A stretch of 64,000 nt of DNA from an uncultured Lachnospiraceae bacterium (GTDB lineage Bacteria; Bacillota; Clostridia; Lachnospirales; Lachnospiraceae). A program made the position numbers and the translations under genes. The stretch spans positions 1 to 64,000 of the forward strand of contig CACZBW010000001.1 in assembly GCA_902779575.1 (NCBI GenBank), given 5' to 3'. The notes beneath the pieces were generated by a model that saw only the letters and a program-made list of their open reading frames with translations, was not told where the DNA came from and did not search any database. How positions within the stretch are numbered: the first letter of the stretch is position 1; each line of letters opens with the position of its first letter. Positions 1 through 9,607 of this stretch are shown here, piece by piece.

Positions 1-1
1 C

Positions 2-1225
2 ACCATCCTCGCATCCATTGCGCAGCAGGAATCAGCCTCCATCAGCCAGAACGTGCAGATCGGTGTGCGATACCATTACCAGGAAGGCAAGGTGTGCTCC
101 GGTGTCCACAGGCTCCTTGGTTACAACCGTACACCAGAAGGTTCCCTCGTAATCGTGCCGGAGGAAGCGGAGATTGTTCAGCGGATCTTCCGGGATTACC
201 TTGACGGCTATTCCCCGAAACACATCGCCCGGATGCTGGCGGAGGAAGGGGTGGACGGCAATAAGACCACTTCCGGCGGCACGGTATTTGAGCGCAACTG
301 GAATGATCAGGGCATTACTTACATTCTGAAGAACGAAAAATACAGCGGAGACCTGCTCCTGCAAAAATACTACACGGTCGATTTCCTGACAAAGAAGGTA
401 GCGCCGAACAACGGCCAGCTTCCTCAGTATTTCGTGGAAAACAGCCACGAACCTGTGATTCCGAGAGAAATCTTCCAGCAGGTGCAGGCAGAGATGGCGA
501 GGAGAAGAAAGCACTGGCAGGAATTCAAGTATTACCACAGCAATGTGCTTTCCTCCAAAGTGGTGTGTGGAAACTGCGGCCTGCCCTACAGACAGGTGAA
601 AACGACATGGCGCTGTGATTCCAAAATGAATAAAAGCAGGCACCCGGACGTCGAGTGCAGGAATGATTCCATCCGGGATGACAGGCTGCGCCAGATCATC
701 GTGGATGCCTTCAATGCCCTGCCGGAACGAAGGGACGAGCTTGTCAGGCTGGAGGAGCGCCTTCGCTGGGGCGGGCTGGACAAGGCAGACGAAGTGCTGA
801 CCAGAATGGAGACGGCGATGGATTCTCTGGAAGAGGAAATCCGTGAAGCACAGGAGGCTGGCAACACAGACGCAGAAGAGAACGCGCGAAAGCAGCTGGC
901 AGAGGTCAGAGAAAAGTGGGCAGCCGCATCTGAGCTGAGGGCGGTTTACGCCGACAAAGCCCTTCATATCCGGGGTCTGCAGGATCGTGTCAGGGCGATT
1001 GCGGAAGGAAGCGAAGAGCGCCCCTACCGAGAAAGCCCGAACGGACGGTGCGCGAAACCGGATCTTTTCTTCCGGCTCACAAGGCCAGGATACGCGGACG
1101 GCAGAGTGACGGAATGCTCCGACGACGATATTCTCCGGTTTATCGAGAAAGTCGAGATCGGTTGGCAGACGGTCACGGTGACTTTCAAAGCCGGGATCAG
1201 CGTGGAGCTGCCAAGGGAAGCATAA
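2..1225 (+). CDS. large serine recombinase, C-terminal part (5' end outside window)
   Basis: Site-specific DNA recombinase of the large serine (resolvase/invertase-related) family, which integrates and excises mobile elements. The visible 407 residues start at the end of the catalytic domain (TILASIAQQES, a family hallmark followed by the long E helix), then the 'Recombinase' DNA-binding domain (about residues 20-130), a zinc ribbon with CGNC near residue 190 and further cysteines to about 222, a coiled coil (about 225-320) and a short C-terminal domain. The catalytic serine lies upstream of the window. The frame is open from base 2, so the GTG at 53 is not the start. It is probably the last gene of an integrative element. 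Family assignment is firm; the element type is unknown. Confidence 0.9.
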   Translation, partial: TILASIAQQESASISQNVQIGVRYHYQEGKVCSGVHRLLGYNRTPEGSLVIVPEEAEIVQRIFRDYLDGYSPKHIARMLAEEGVDGNKTTSGGTVFERNWNDQGITYILKNEKYSGDLLLQKYYTVDFLTKKVAPNNGQLPQYFVENSHEPVIPREIFQQVQAEMARRRKHWQEFKYYHSNVLSSKVVCGNCGLPYRQVKTTWRCDSKMNKSRHPDVECRNDSIRDDRLRQIIVDAFNALPERRDELVRLEERLRWGGLDKADEVLTRMETAMDSLEEEIREAQEAGNTDAEENARKQLAEVREKWAAASELRAVYADKALHIRGLQDRVRAIAEGSEERPYRESPNGRCAKPDLFFRLTRPGYADGRVTECSDDDILRFIEKVEIGWQTVTVTFKAGISVELPREA

Positions 1226-1237
1226 GCAAGAAACACG

Positions 1238-1290
1238 GCCCGCAGCATGGGAAAACCGGGAAAACCGGCCTGTGCTGCGGGTCTTTTTTC
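1238..1290 (+). terminator. rho-independent terminator after the recombinase
   Basis: GGCCCGCAGCA pairs with TGCTGCGGGTC across a loop that carries a short AAAACCGG repeat, followed by a run of six T. It sits 12 bases past the recombinase stop codon. Confidence 0.85.
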
Positions 1291-1298
1291 GTTTGGAG

Positions 1299-1397
1299 GT
1301 GCAATTAATCATACAGACCGTGCTCAGACATCATGAAATGTATACCGTCCTCGAAGCCCTGATAGAGCAGCACTTCTTTGCTAAAACGACGCAATAA
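1299..1397 (+). other. possible short reading frame at the element edge
   Basis: A 32-codon frame opens with GTG beside a GGAGG sequence (1295-1299) and ends in TAA; it includes MYTVLEALIEQ. The would-be Shine-Dalgarno overlaps the start, so initiation here is doubtful. It could be a small element-encoded peptide or the tail of a gene fused at the attachment site. Low confidence that it is expressed. Confidence 0.2.
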
Positions 1398-1455
1398 TCT
1401 GGGCGGAATCGCAAATAAACCGGGGGTTTCGTTGCCGTATGTAGGGGTTGTTCTT

Positions 1456-4400
1456 ATGCTTAGTGAGTGGGTGGACTTTGAGTACTCCGTGAACGGCAAA
1501 ATGTACCAGTTTAGCCTTCCTGGAGGTGGATTTGTAAGCTTTACAGACCTGGTAGAAGTGCTGGGTATAATTGGCGATACAAACTCTGAGGGAAATGGGG
1601 ACGAAACCGAGTCTGTAATTGTAGAAAATGCTGAGGAAAACGCCGCCAACGATGTGGTAGAAGAGAATAGTGTAAACTTCGATACGAATACGGCGCTCAC
1701 GTTGGGCGATGTGGAAGTCAGCGAAGCCACAAGGAAATTTGTTGCGGACGTGGCTTCTGTGGAATTCAGCACGTCGTCCCTGGTGGATGTTAGCAAGGTT
1801 GAAGCAGATACCACGGTTGGTCAGATTAAGGAAGGCCGCGGGCTGGAGTGTGAGTACAGCGCGGAACTGACGGAAGAGCAGATAGAGGAAATTAATGAGC
1901 AGACGGTTGAAGCCGGGGACTGGGCTCTGATTAGTGTGCAGCCGTTTGATACAGAGGAGACGCTAACTGTAACCTTAAAGAATGGTGAAGTATTCACAAT
2001 ACGGGTGACAGATGCTTCTTACAGTATAACAGCAGTTACGAATCTAAATGGTGCCAAAGGCGCTTTGATTAATCCGGTCAGAAATAATGCAGTTCAGAGT
2101 ACGGCGCATTCCACGTATGGAAGGCTTCAGGCGGCGGCTGTCAGTATTAATACTGCTGCGGGAACTGTTACGACGTCTGATTCCTCTGTTCAGCTTACAG
2201 AGTGGACGTTTACCAGGGTCGGCGAGAGTGGAAATACTTATTACATCCACTCGTCTGCCGGGTATCTGAATATAGATAATCAGGGAAATGTATCTGTGTC
2301 TGATTCACCTCAAGGCTTACGGGTCGATACGAATAACAATAATCAGATACGTATTCGCAGCGGCAGCTATGCACTGAATAATTGGGGAAGCCAAACCAAT
2401 AATGGATATGGTACCTGGGCTGGTGGTGGAGAATCCGGCAACCCGGATGAATGGTTTACCGTTTACAGTATCGAACAGACTTTCCCGGTCACCCTCCATT
2501 TCGTAAAGGAAGGCGGAACATCATTTACGGCTGGAGAAGTCACCTATGCTGACGGCACACCGGTAGAAATTGTGAATGGCAATTTTAAGATCAATCCGGA
2601 AAAACTGGTAATCGGAGCAGACGGAATCATTGACCTAAACCAGTTCCTTGTTAATGGATATACTCTCAGCAATACCCACAAGAGCACATGGCAGGATATT
2701 AACAACAGTACAGACAGCTACACACACTCCATTATCGGGAATGAATTGAAATGGAATAATGGTACATTGCAGTACAGATTGTTCTATACACACCATGATA
2801 AGGCCGGTTCCTGGTGGTTTGATGCCGGAAAGGAACCTACGCGTGACTTTAATCATTGGTCTTATAACAACGGTAGTGATCCCAGCGACCACACAGCCGT
2901 TGCTGATAATGATGCACATCCATACGATTATTATTTAGTATATGATCCCATCCCAATATCTTCAGGCAGTCCCTCCGGACATACGCCATCCGGAGAAACG
3001 ATTGATGACATCGGGAAAGACAAGACATTGACTCCGAATGGAGACGGCACCTATACAATGGATCTGAGCGTGTCCACTCATGCAAAAGGTCATGAAGAGA
3101 GTAACGGAATCAATCTGGTTATCGTATTTGATACTTCGAGCAGTATGCGAAGAAGCGTTTATAATGCAAACACACAGTATGGCGATAACGAGTTCAAAAA
3201 TCGGACAGACAGTCGTTTTATTCAAGCGAGAAATGTATTGAACGCCTTCCTGAACGATCTGTTACCCAATGATAATGCTTCAACGAATATGGTGCAGCTC
3301 GCGCTGGTCGATTTCAACTATAGCGCATCGACGCACACCTTCAATGGAGGCACAGGGACACCAGCTTATTGGACAAACAGTGCCGATACATTTATGACTA
3401 CTCTTGATAGCCTGTCATGCCCCAGCGGCACGAACTGGGCGCAGGCTCTTGACACGGCGAAAACGGTTGCGGCAACAGGCGACGATGATCCGACCTATAT
3501 TCTGTTGATGACAGATGGTGCGCCGTCTCAGTATTGGGACCCTTCTAGTAAGAGTAATTATTTCGTCAGCGGTGAAGGCTGCTATCTGGGAGCCAGAGAT
3601 GAAGCACGGGATATCGTGAATGCTGGTTATGAACTCTATGGAGTCTTTTCCTTTGGTGATTCAACGGATGAGAATAATAAATATCTGGACAAGCTGGTAG
3701 ATTATGCATATAACAAAAATGTCCACTCAGATCACAGCTATTATGCCTCAGACCCGGGGAAGCTGGAGCAGGCGTTAGCAAGCATTTTCGGAATCCTGAA
3801 AGAAAGGGTCGCCCATATTGCTGTCAACTATCAAGACGGCATTGCGATGGATACAACATCTACAGCCCTTTCTGCCAACGTCGGGGGCAATCTTGGAAGT
3901 ATTACCTACAGCAAGACTGGAGGTACGACTGCGGATTATTCGGTTACCACAGATGCAAGTGGCAATGCCGTCTTCGAGATTGGAGGCTCTACCTATCCTG
4001 GCGGTACGGATACCATAACATATACCAAAATTTCGGGTTCCAGCAGTGAAGAGGGAGGCAGTGGTATTACGGTTGATGAAAATGCGACCGCGACTGTTTA
4101 TAAATGCACTGTTGGCTCGGGAGACGACGCAAAGACATTCTATATGCCGATCGCGACTCTCGAAACGAATACTATTACCAAAGTAGGAGACCTGAATTGG
4201 GATTTGTCACCTCTCGGCATGCTGGAGGAAGGCGCGACTTATAAGATCAGCTTTGTCGTGTGGCCAAACCAGGAGGCATACGATTATGTAGCAAAACTGA
4301 ATAACGGACTGATGACATGGGGGGCAGATTCAACGCCGACACCTGTTTATGCCTCAGATGGAACAACTCTGCTTTATTATAAAAACGGAGTTGCCAACTA

Positions 4401-6366
4401 TCCAAACATCGTGCGCTATCCCAACGGTATCTTCGCAGTACTTACCAACACAATACAGGAAGTGACATATTACATTGCGACTGAGGATACGTTTAATACA
4501 TCTGACGAAACGACATATACCGGCCAGTACACTGTGAATCCGGTAGCCCCCGATCCTATGCCTCTGACGGCATCATCTTCACAGATTGAAAAGGTGTGGA
4601 ATATCAGCAGAGACCCGGATATTCTGGCGCAGCTGCTATATGGGGATCCGGAGAATCCCTATTCAATCGGTTTTGATATCCTACAGGATGAAAGTACAAC
4701 ACCATATACGTCCGTTGGCCTTGGCTGGGATGCGGAGCAGGGAAAGTACATCTGGAATTCCACAGATCTCATCTACGTTAAATGGGACGATGCACAGAAC
4801 AAATTCGTGAGATGCTCGCAGGGAGACGAGGACGCTCGGGAGATCGGCACCCACTGGGCGGAGAGCTTTTCCATTGCGACAGGTTTGATGCTCAGCGAAG
4901 CCCGTATGGATGCTCTCGGGCTTGATAAAACAGCTTATACCTTTACAGCATATCCTGAGGAAGGAGGAACTAAATACTACCTTCTTGAAGAGGGACATGA
5001 CTATACGATCAGCGAACCAGATGTAGGTTATGAATTCGACTTTGAGGCTCCGGTCTACCATCCGATGCTGGTTGACGGTGTTTTAATGAATGTTGATTTT
5101 GAGAATGTTGCTAAAGACAGTGATGGAAAAGTTACATCTTATAACATTACCGGAATGTCGTCAATTAACGTTGCATCAGACGGCCGCTCCGCATTAACAG
5201 TTGTTAACTCGCTGCGCGGGTATCTCAATTTAGAGAAACGCGTGCTGGATAACAGCGGCAATCCGGATCCGACGGATGATACCGAGTTCGAGTTCACACT
5301 TACGGTGAACAATGATGATGAACTGTTTGAAGGAGATCATATTCCGTGGTTTGCTGTCAATGACTGCTTCTACCATACTGTAGATGAGGATGGGGAGTGG
5401 CATTATTATCAGGTGGATAAGGTCAGCGGATCAAATTCTACATGGCGAGTAATTACTGAAAAAGGGTCATCCGGCCCGGTCTACACATTCACCAGTGATT
5501 CCTTTAATAAGGACAATGCGGATGAGCAGACGATTACCTGCACAAATGTCAATGATGCAAATGATACGATTACGCTCGATCTTTATGGCAATCAGACAAC
5601 ACCCGATCCGGCCGGAAGCAACAAAACAATCAAGGTGATCCGGTCCATCAGACAGGATCAGAAGCTGACCATCGGCAATATTCCGGCAGGGAGTACATAT
5701 ACGGTGGTGGAGTCCGGAACGTATGGTTATGAGTTAGCGGCCACCAGTGGGAATACTTCAGGGACAATTGTTTCCAATAGTGAAACCGATGTAATCTTCA
5801 CGAACCGGAAGATCAGTACAGATGTAAACATTTTAAAGAATAAAGAAAACGGAGAAGGTCTCTCAGGCGCTGTCTTCCAGTTGAGAACGGTGAAGAAAAC
5901 CGAGGGGGACAACAACGGTGTTGAGGAACTTGCATCGGTGGAGATTGGGGGTGTTGATGATTTTAACAGGGAAATCAACGGTGAACAGAAGGAGTTCAAG
6001 AGTGCTTTTGAAACAACAGATGCTGCGCACACGTTGACCAATCTGCCGGATGGTACCTACCGACTTTACGAAGTATACGTTCCGGCCGGGTACATCAACA
6101 CATTGCCCTATATTGAATTTGATGTCTCCAACGGAACTGTCACATGCTCTATGGCAGATGATGAAGAAAAAGTAGGTTTCGACGGCACAGGAACCATCAG
6201 CCTGATCACAATAACCAACACCCCCGGAGTGCAGCTCCCCAACACCGGCGGTCCCGGCACTTTGCTCTTCACGATTCTGGGCAGTATGCTGATCCTTGGA
6301 GCGGTATTACTGCTGTGGAGGAGACGGAGATTGACTTTTCAACCAAATATCTATAAGCGGGTCTGA
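1456..6366 (+). CDS. LPXTG-anchored VWA/Cna-B type surface adhesin, apparently 5'-truncated
   Basis: A cell-wall-anchored adhesin or pilin-like protein of about 1636 residues. Seen in order from the ATG used here: an acidic N-terminal region; a von Willebrand A domain whose MIDAS motif DTSSS begins near residue 559; beta-rich repeats; Cna-B/SpaA-type domains near residues 1257 and 1454; sorting motif LPNTG near 1594; a hydrophobic segment; and an Arg-rich tail. Such proteins are exported by Sec and attached to peptidoglycan by sortase. No signal peptide is present. The frame stays open only back to 1366, where stops appear, and the region above it belongs to a recombinase element. I therefore infer loss of the true 5' end. 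ATG 1456 has a fair AGGGG site 8 bases upstream; TTG 1378 has none. Codon use looks more AT-rich than in downstream genes. Export, and so function, is doubtful. No sortase gene lies in the window. Confidence 0.8.
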   Translation: MLSEWVDFEYSVNGKMYQFSLPGGGFVSFTDLVEVLGIIGDTNSEGNGDETESVIVENAEENAANDVVEENSVNFDTNTALTLGDVEVSEATRKFVADVASVEFSTSSLVDVSKVEADTTVGQIKEGRGLECEYSAELTEEQIEEINEQTVEAGDWALISVQPFDTEETLTVTLKNGEVFTIRVTDASYSITAVTNLNGAKGALINPVRNNAVQSTAHSTYGRLQAAAVSINTAAGTVTTSDSSVQLTEWTFTRVGESGNTYYIHSSAGYLNIDNQGNVSVSDSPQGLRVDTNNNNQIRIRSGSYALNNWGSQTNNGYGTWAGGGESGNPDEWFTVYSIEQTFPVTLHFVKEGGTSFTAGEVTYADGTPVEIVNGNFKINPEKLVIGADGIIDLNQFLVNGYTLSNTHKSTWQDINNSTDSYTHSIIGNELKWNNGTLQYRLFYTHHDKAGSWWFDAGKEPTRDFNHWSYNNGSDPSDHTAVADNDAHPYDYYLVYDPIPISSGSPSGHTPSGETIDDIGKDKTLTPNGDGTYTMDLSVSTHAKGHEESNGINLVIVFDTSSSMRRSVYNANTQYGDNEFKNRTDSRFIQARNVLNAFLNDLLPNDNASTNMVQLALVDFNYSASTHTFNGGTGTPAYWTNSADTFMTTLDSLSCPSGTNWAQALDTAKTVAATGDDDPTYILLMTDGAPSQYWDPSSKSNYFVSGEGCYLGARDEARDIVNAGYELYGVFSFGDSTDENNKYLDKLVDYAYNKNVHSDHSYYASDPGKLEQALASIFGILKERVAHIAVNYQDGIAMDTTSTALSANVGGNLGSITYSKTGGTTADYSVTTDASGNAVFEIGGSTYPGGTDTITYTKISGSSSEEGGSGITVDENATATVYKCTVGSGDDAKTFYMPIATLETNTITKVGDLNWDLSPLGMLEEGATYKISFVVWPNQEAYDYVAKLNNGLMTWGADSTPTPVYASDGTTLLYYKNGVANYPNIVRYPNGIFAVLTNTIQEVTYYIATEDTFNTSDETTYTGQYTVNPVAPDPMPLTASSSQIEKVWNISRDPDILAQLLYGDPENPYSIGFDILQDESTTPYTSVGLGWDAEQGKYIWNSTDLIYVKWDDAQNKFVRCSQGDEDAREIGTHWAESFSIATGLMLSEARMDALGLDKTAYTFTAYPEEGGTKYYLLEEGHDYTISEPDVGYEFDFEAPVYHPMLVDGVLMNVDFENVAKDSDGKVTSYNITGMSSINVASDGRSALTVVNSLRGYLNLEKRVLDNSGNPDPTDDTEFEFTLTVNNDDELFEGDHIPWFAVNDCFYHTVDEDGEWHYYQVDKVSGSNSTWRVITEKGSSGPVYTFTSDSFNKDNADEQTITCTNVNDANDTITLDLYGNQTTPDPAGSNKTIKVIRSIRQDQKLTIGNIPAGSTYTVVESGTYGYELAATSGNTSGTIVSNSETDVIFTNRKISTDVNILKNKENGEGLSGAVFQLRTVKKTEGDNNGVEELASVEIGGVDDFNREINGEQKEFKSAFETTDAAHTLTNLPDGTYRLYEVYVPAGYINTLPYIEFDVSNGTVTCSMADDEEKVGFDGTGTISLITITNTPGVQLPNTGGPGTLLFTILGSMLILGAVLLLWRRRRLTFQPNIYKRV

Positions 6367-6464
6367 TATGGAAGAAACGCAGAAGGGCAGCGTGGGTGAG
6401 ATAAGTTTTGATGTTTTGACATAAAGGATTTGAAACAGAAAAAAATAAATATCTGATTGAAGAA

Positions 6465-6492
6465 AGCATCGGTCAACTGGACCGGTGCTTTT
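6465..6492 (+). terminator. terminator after the adhesin
   Basis: AGCATCGGTC and GACCGGTGCT form a 10-bp stem (one G-U) around the loop AACTG, followed by TTTT. Confidence 0.75.
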
Positions 6493-6562
6493 CATTCGGG
6501 ACCTGAGACTTTAACTTTGCCATCGCTTTAGCAATTTAAAGCATAGCTGCCGGCAAATGGTC

Positions 6563-6590
6563 TTGAACTGCCTTGTCAAAGTGCTATAAT
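6563..6590 (+). promoter_or_regulatory. sigma-A promoter of the cstA-like gene
   Basis: TTGAAC, 16-base spacer, then a perfect TATAAT; 40 bases upstream of the start codon. Confidence 0.75.
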
Positions 6591-6629
6591 AGCTTTGATC
6601 ATTATTCTACAAAAAGGGAGGGAGATATT

Positions 6630-8096
6630 ATGATCAGTTTTATTGTCTGTCTCTGCCTCATCGTGCTTGGTTATCTGACCTACTCCAAAGTGGTCGATAA
6701 CACCTTCGCGCCTGATGACCGCGAGACGCCCGCAGTTGCTATCAACGACGGAGTCGACTTTGTCGTACTCCCCCAGTGGAAGCTCTTTCTGGTCCAGCTC
6801 CTCAACATCGCAGGCCTCGGCCCGATCTTCGGCGCCATGCAGGGTGCGCTCTGGGGACCGATTGTATTCCTCTGGATCACCTTCGGAACTGTCTTTGCAG
6901 GCGGCGTTCATGACTATTTCTCCGGCATGCTGTCCGAGAGAAACCGCGGCGCTTCCATTTCCGAAGTCACAGGTACTTATCTCGGCGGGACCATGAAGAA
7001 CGTTATGCGTGTCTTCTCCGTGATTCTTCTGATCATGGTCGGTACCGTATTCGCAGTCGGACCTGCAGGCCTGATCGTGAAGCTGATCAGTGAAAAAGGC
7101 GTTACAGGGCCGTTTGCGACAACGACTGTCTGGCTTGGCATCATCCTTTGCTATTACTTCATCGCTACATTTATCTCGATTGACGCAGTCATCGGTAAGA
7201 TCTATCCGATCTTCGGCTTCTGCCTGATCGCGATGGCAGTCGGCGTGTCGATCGGACTTCCGACTCACGGCTATGTTATCCCGGAGATTTTCTCCAATTT
7301 CAGAAATCTTCATCCTGCCGGAACTCCGGTCTGGAGCTTTATGTTCATCACCGTAGCCTGCGGAGCCATCTCCGGCTTCCATGCAACACAGTCTCCGCTT
7401 ATGGCGCGCTGCCTGAAGAGCGAGCGCCAGGGCCGTTTCGTATTCTACGGCGCTATGGCTGCCGAAGGCTGCATCGCCCTTGTATGGGCTGCTGCCGGCT
7501 GCGCAATCTATGAGAAGACCGGCGGTCTCAGCACTGGTCTTCAGGAAGTTCTGGCACAGGGCCAGTCCGCTGCCATCTATGATGTCTGCGTAAAGACGAT
7601 GGGTTCTGTCGGCGTGGTTCTCGCGATGCTCGGCGTTATCGCCTGCCCCATTACCTCCGGCGACACCGCATTCCGTTCAGCGCGTCTGACGCTGTCTGAC
7701 TGGTTTAAGCTGGATCAGGAGTCTTTTGCGAACAGACTGAAGCTCTGCATCCCGGTTCTCGGCATCGGTGCGTTCCTTGGCTTCGGCAATACGCTTGGTT
7801 TCCTGAGCTATCAGGTGATCTGGAGATATTTCAGCTGGTCGAACCAGACGCTGGCGATGATCGTACTCTGGGCCGGCGCCATGTATCTTGCAAAAGAGAA
7901 GAAGAATTACTGGATCGGCGTATGCCCGGCAGTATTCATGAGCGCGGTTTCTTCGACTTACTTCATGATGGCTCCGGAGACACTGGGTCTTATCCCGTTC
8001 TTCAAAAACAATACGACAGTTGCTTATCCGGTCGGCATTATTTTCGCAATCGCGATGTTCTGCATTTTCTGGAAGAGCAGCAGAAAGTATGCCTGA
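6630..8096 (+). CDS. cstA: CstA/BtsT-family carbon starvation transporter
   Basis: Polytopic inner-membrane transporter of the carbon starvation family. Characterised relatives carry peptides (CstA) or pyruvate (BtsT); the substrate here is not known. The 488-residue product has many hydrophobic helices and the typical N-terminal core, including GLGPIFGAMQGALWGP and FAGGVHDYFSGM. It is close to the shorter Firmicute form of the family rather than the 700-residue E. coli form. The start ATG follows AGGGAGGGAG by a few bases; a further in-frame upstream stretch has no ribosome site. It is monocistronic: own promoter, and a strong terminator after the stop. No sensor kinase/regulator pair like the enterobacterial BtsSR lies beside it. 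Confidence 0.85.
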   Translation: MISFIVCLCLIVLGYLTYSKVVDNTFAPDDRETPAVAINDGVDFVVLPQWKLFLVQLLNIAGLGPIFGAMQGALWGPIVFLWITFGTVFAGGVHDYFSGMLSERNRGASISEVTGTYLGGTMKNVMRVFSVILLIMVGTVFAVGPAGLIVKLISEKGVTGPFATTTVWLGIILCYYFIATFISIDAVIGKIYPIFGFCLIAMAVGVSIGLPTHGYVIPEIFSNFRNLHPAGTPVWSFMFITVACGAISGFHATQSPLMARCLKSERQGRFVFYGAMAAEGCIALVWAAAGCAIYEKTGGLSTGLQEVLAQGQSAAIYDVCVKTMGSVGVVLAMLGVIACPITSGDTAFRSARLTLSDWFKLDQESFANRLKLCIPVLGIGAFLGFGNTLGFLSYQVIWRYFSWSNQTLAMIVLWAGAMYLAKEKKNYWIGVCPAVFMSAVSSTYFMMAPETLGLIPFFKNNTTVAYPVGIIFAIAMFCIFWKSSRKYA

Positions 8097-8133
8097 GTAG
8101 AAGCTATTTTCGAAAATGGTTCAGACAGTTATG

Positions 8134-8163
8134 GAGGGCGGGAGCGATCCCGCCCCTCTTTAT
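8134..8163 (+). terminator. terminator after cstA
   Basis: GAGGGCGGGA pairs with TCCCGCCCCTC (one bulged C) around a four-base loop, followed by a T-rich stretch. Confidence 0.8.
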
Positions 8164-8315
8164 TCTTTACAGTGCAATTCCTGCGGGTTTGTAGCAGGCT
8201 CAGTCTGTATGCAGGGCTGCTGTCAGGATTGCCGCGAAATTACATTTCCGGATAAACCGTTTTTAAGTGAATCAGTCAGGAACACTGGATGTTCCTGAAA
8301 GAGGAGGATTTGTTC

Positions 8316-9356
8316 ATGCTTTTTACACCTGTACCCCTTGGTAAGAAGACATTTCCGCGCGAAGTGCTTCGCAGTGATGTCAAAGCCTGCCTGAAGGCCG
8401 GCCCATGCGGACTCGGTGAAAAAGCTGTTTATCTCAACAGCTTTTTCGTGGACCGCCGCTTTTACGCGGCGTACAGCGATATCAGCCGTGTGTTTAAGCG
8501 GGTTGCCATGTCAAAGGGCGGATTTACCGGAAAGGGGATGTTCAGTTCGATTCCCTATCTGGTGGTCCAGCTCAGGGACGGAACGGAGAAGCAGTGTAAT
8601 TTCAAATACGAGGAGCAGGTGGATGAATTCATCATCGAGTTTAGGAAGAGATGTCCCGGGATCCCGACTGTGAGCCGGGAGGGCGAGCGTCGGCTTGCGG
8701 AGGAGCGGGCGAAGGAAGAGGCGCGTTATCTGAAGACGCTTTCTCCGGAGGCGGAAGAGACACTGAAGGAGCTTCGGACGGCCAAAGCCTATCTGGAGGA
8801 GCATGCCGAAGTGCCTGCGCACCTTTCCGCATCGGCGAAGCAGAAGAGGGTGATGGATCAGATGAATCCATATTACCGGTACGCGGCGATCGCCATTTTT
8901 ATGCTGGCAGCCGGCGCGCTTGCAATCGGTATCGTCTCTGTGATCCGGCATCAGGGATATGCCATGTATTTCGTCCTTTTCGGCATGGCGTTCATGTTTT
9001 ATACCATGTCTTCACAGATTCTTCCTACCAGGCGCAATAATAAGCGCTATGCGGACAGAGTCTGGCAGGAGGCGGTTGCGGAGAGCCGTGAGCTGAATAC
9101 GCAGTGTCCCGGCTATAAGGTTCCGGACGAGTATGCGCATCCGGCGACCTATGACCGGATGATCCGTGTAATCCGGGAGGGAAAGGCAAAGACGGCGGAC
9201 GAAGCCTGGAAGGTCATGACAGAGGAACTTATGGCGATCAATTCGAGTGTGACAGTTTCTCAGACGGAGTATGATGAGATTACGGCGATAAAGCCGATGT
9301 TTCTCATTGTCAGGCAGGAATCGGGTTCCTTGATAATGGACGATTACCGCTCATAA
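8316..9356 (+). CDS. unknown two-pass membrane protein
   Basis: I do not recognise a named family. The 346-residue product has a cytosolic-looking N-terminal half (about 1-130) rich in beta-strand patterns, possibly PH-like, then a charged helical stretch with many Glu and Arg (about 130-185). Two adjacent hydrophobic helices follow (about 187-238), and a soluble C-terminal tail. There is no signal peptide. ATG 8316 is chosen because GAGGAGG lies 10 bases upstream; an earlier in-frame ATG at 8289 has no such site. The last 13 bases overlap the 3' end of the toxin gene on the opposite strand. A role in membrane-associated signalling or regulation is possible but only a guess. Confidence 0.6.
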   Translation: MLFTPVPLGKKTFPREVLRSDVKACLKAGPCGLGEKAVYLNSFFVDRRFYAAYSDISRVFKRVAMSKGGFTGKGMFSSIPYLVVQLRDGTEKQCNFKYEEQVDEFIIEFRKRCPGIPTVSREGERRLAEERAKEEARYLKTLSPEAEETLKELRTAKAYLEEHAEVPAHLSASAKQKRVMDQMNPYYRYAAIAIFMLAAGALAIGIVSVIRHQGYAMYFVLFGMAFMFYTMSSQILPTRRNNKRYADRVWQEAVAESRELNTQCPGYKVPDEYAHPATYDRMIRVIREGKAKTADEAWKVMTEELMAINSSVTVSQTEYDEITAIKPMFLIVRQESGSLIMDDYRS

Positions 9357-9607
9357 TGAGTCCAGAGACTGACGATCTTGACAGTGTTCTCTTCTTCAAG
9401 AACCTGATAGACTAACCGGTGTTGATGATTTATTCTTCTGGAGTAAAGTCCCAGAAGATCACCAACCAGCTTTTCATATGATGGTGGGGTCTGATATGGA
9501 TTTTCGCGAAGAACTTCAATGAGAGCCCTGGCTTTAGTATCCGGATGAACTGCCTTTAGTTTCGGTATATCTTTTACAGCGGTTTTTGTATAGATAATTT
9601 TATACAC
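9344..9607 (-). CDS. YoeB/Txe-type mRNA-cleaving toxin
   Basis: Small RelE-superfamily endoribonuclease of the YoeB/Txe group, which cuts mRNA on the ribosome unless bound by its antitoxin. It has 87 residues, the usual length. Residues matching the YoeB active site are visible: Glu45 (YEKLVGD), Arg64 (HRLVYQV) and the C-terminal His84-Tyr85 of WTHYER. The GTG start directly abuts the antitoxin stop codon (TAAGTG), and the GAGGAGGTGG inside the end of the antitoxin gene serves as ribosome site, so the two are translationally coupled. Its 3' end overlaps the unknown membrane-protein gene by 13 bases. All key residues are present, so it is probably active. Confidence 0.9.
   Translation of the reverse strand: MYKIIYTKTAVKDIPKLKAVHPDTKARALIEVLRENPYQTPPSYEKLVGDLLGLYSRRINHQHRLVYQVLEEENTVKIVSLWTHYER

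Larger units (their letters stand above)
1..1455. mobile_element. right end of an integrative element (serine-recombinase type)
   Basis: The window opens inside a large serine recombinase that ends at 1225 and is followed by a rho-independent terminator. The next gene is a giant surface adhesin with no export signal. Large serine recombinases usually lie at the very edge of the element they move, with the attachment site just outside the gene. I infer that the element boundary falls between about 1290 and 1456; the exact core cannot be read without the other end or an empty site. Confidence 0.45.

Noticed and set aside
32-1312. 426-residue ORF on the minus strand under the recombinase
   Set aside because: It lies fully antisense to a well-supported recombinase and shows no domain or ribosome site.
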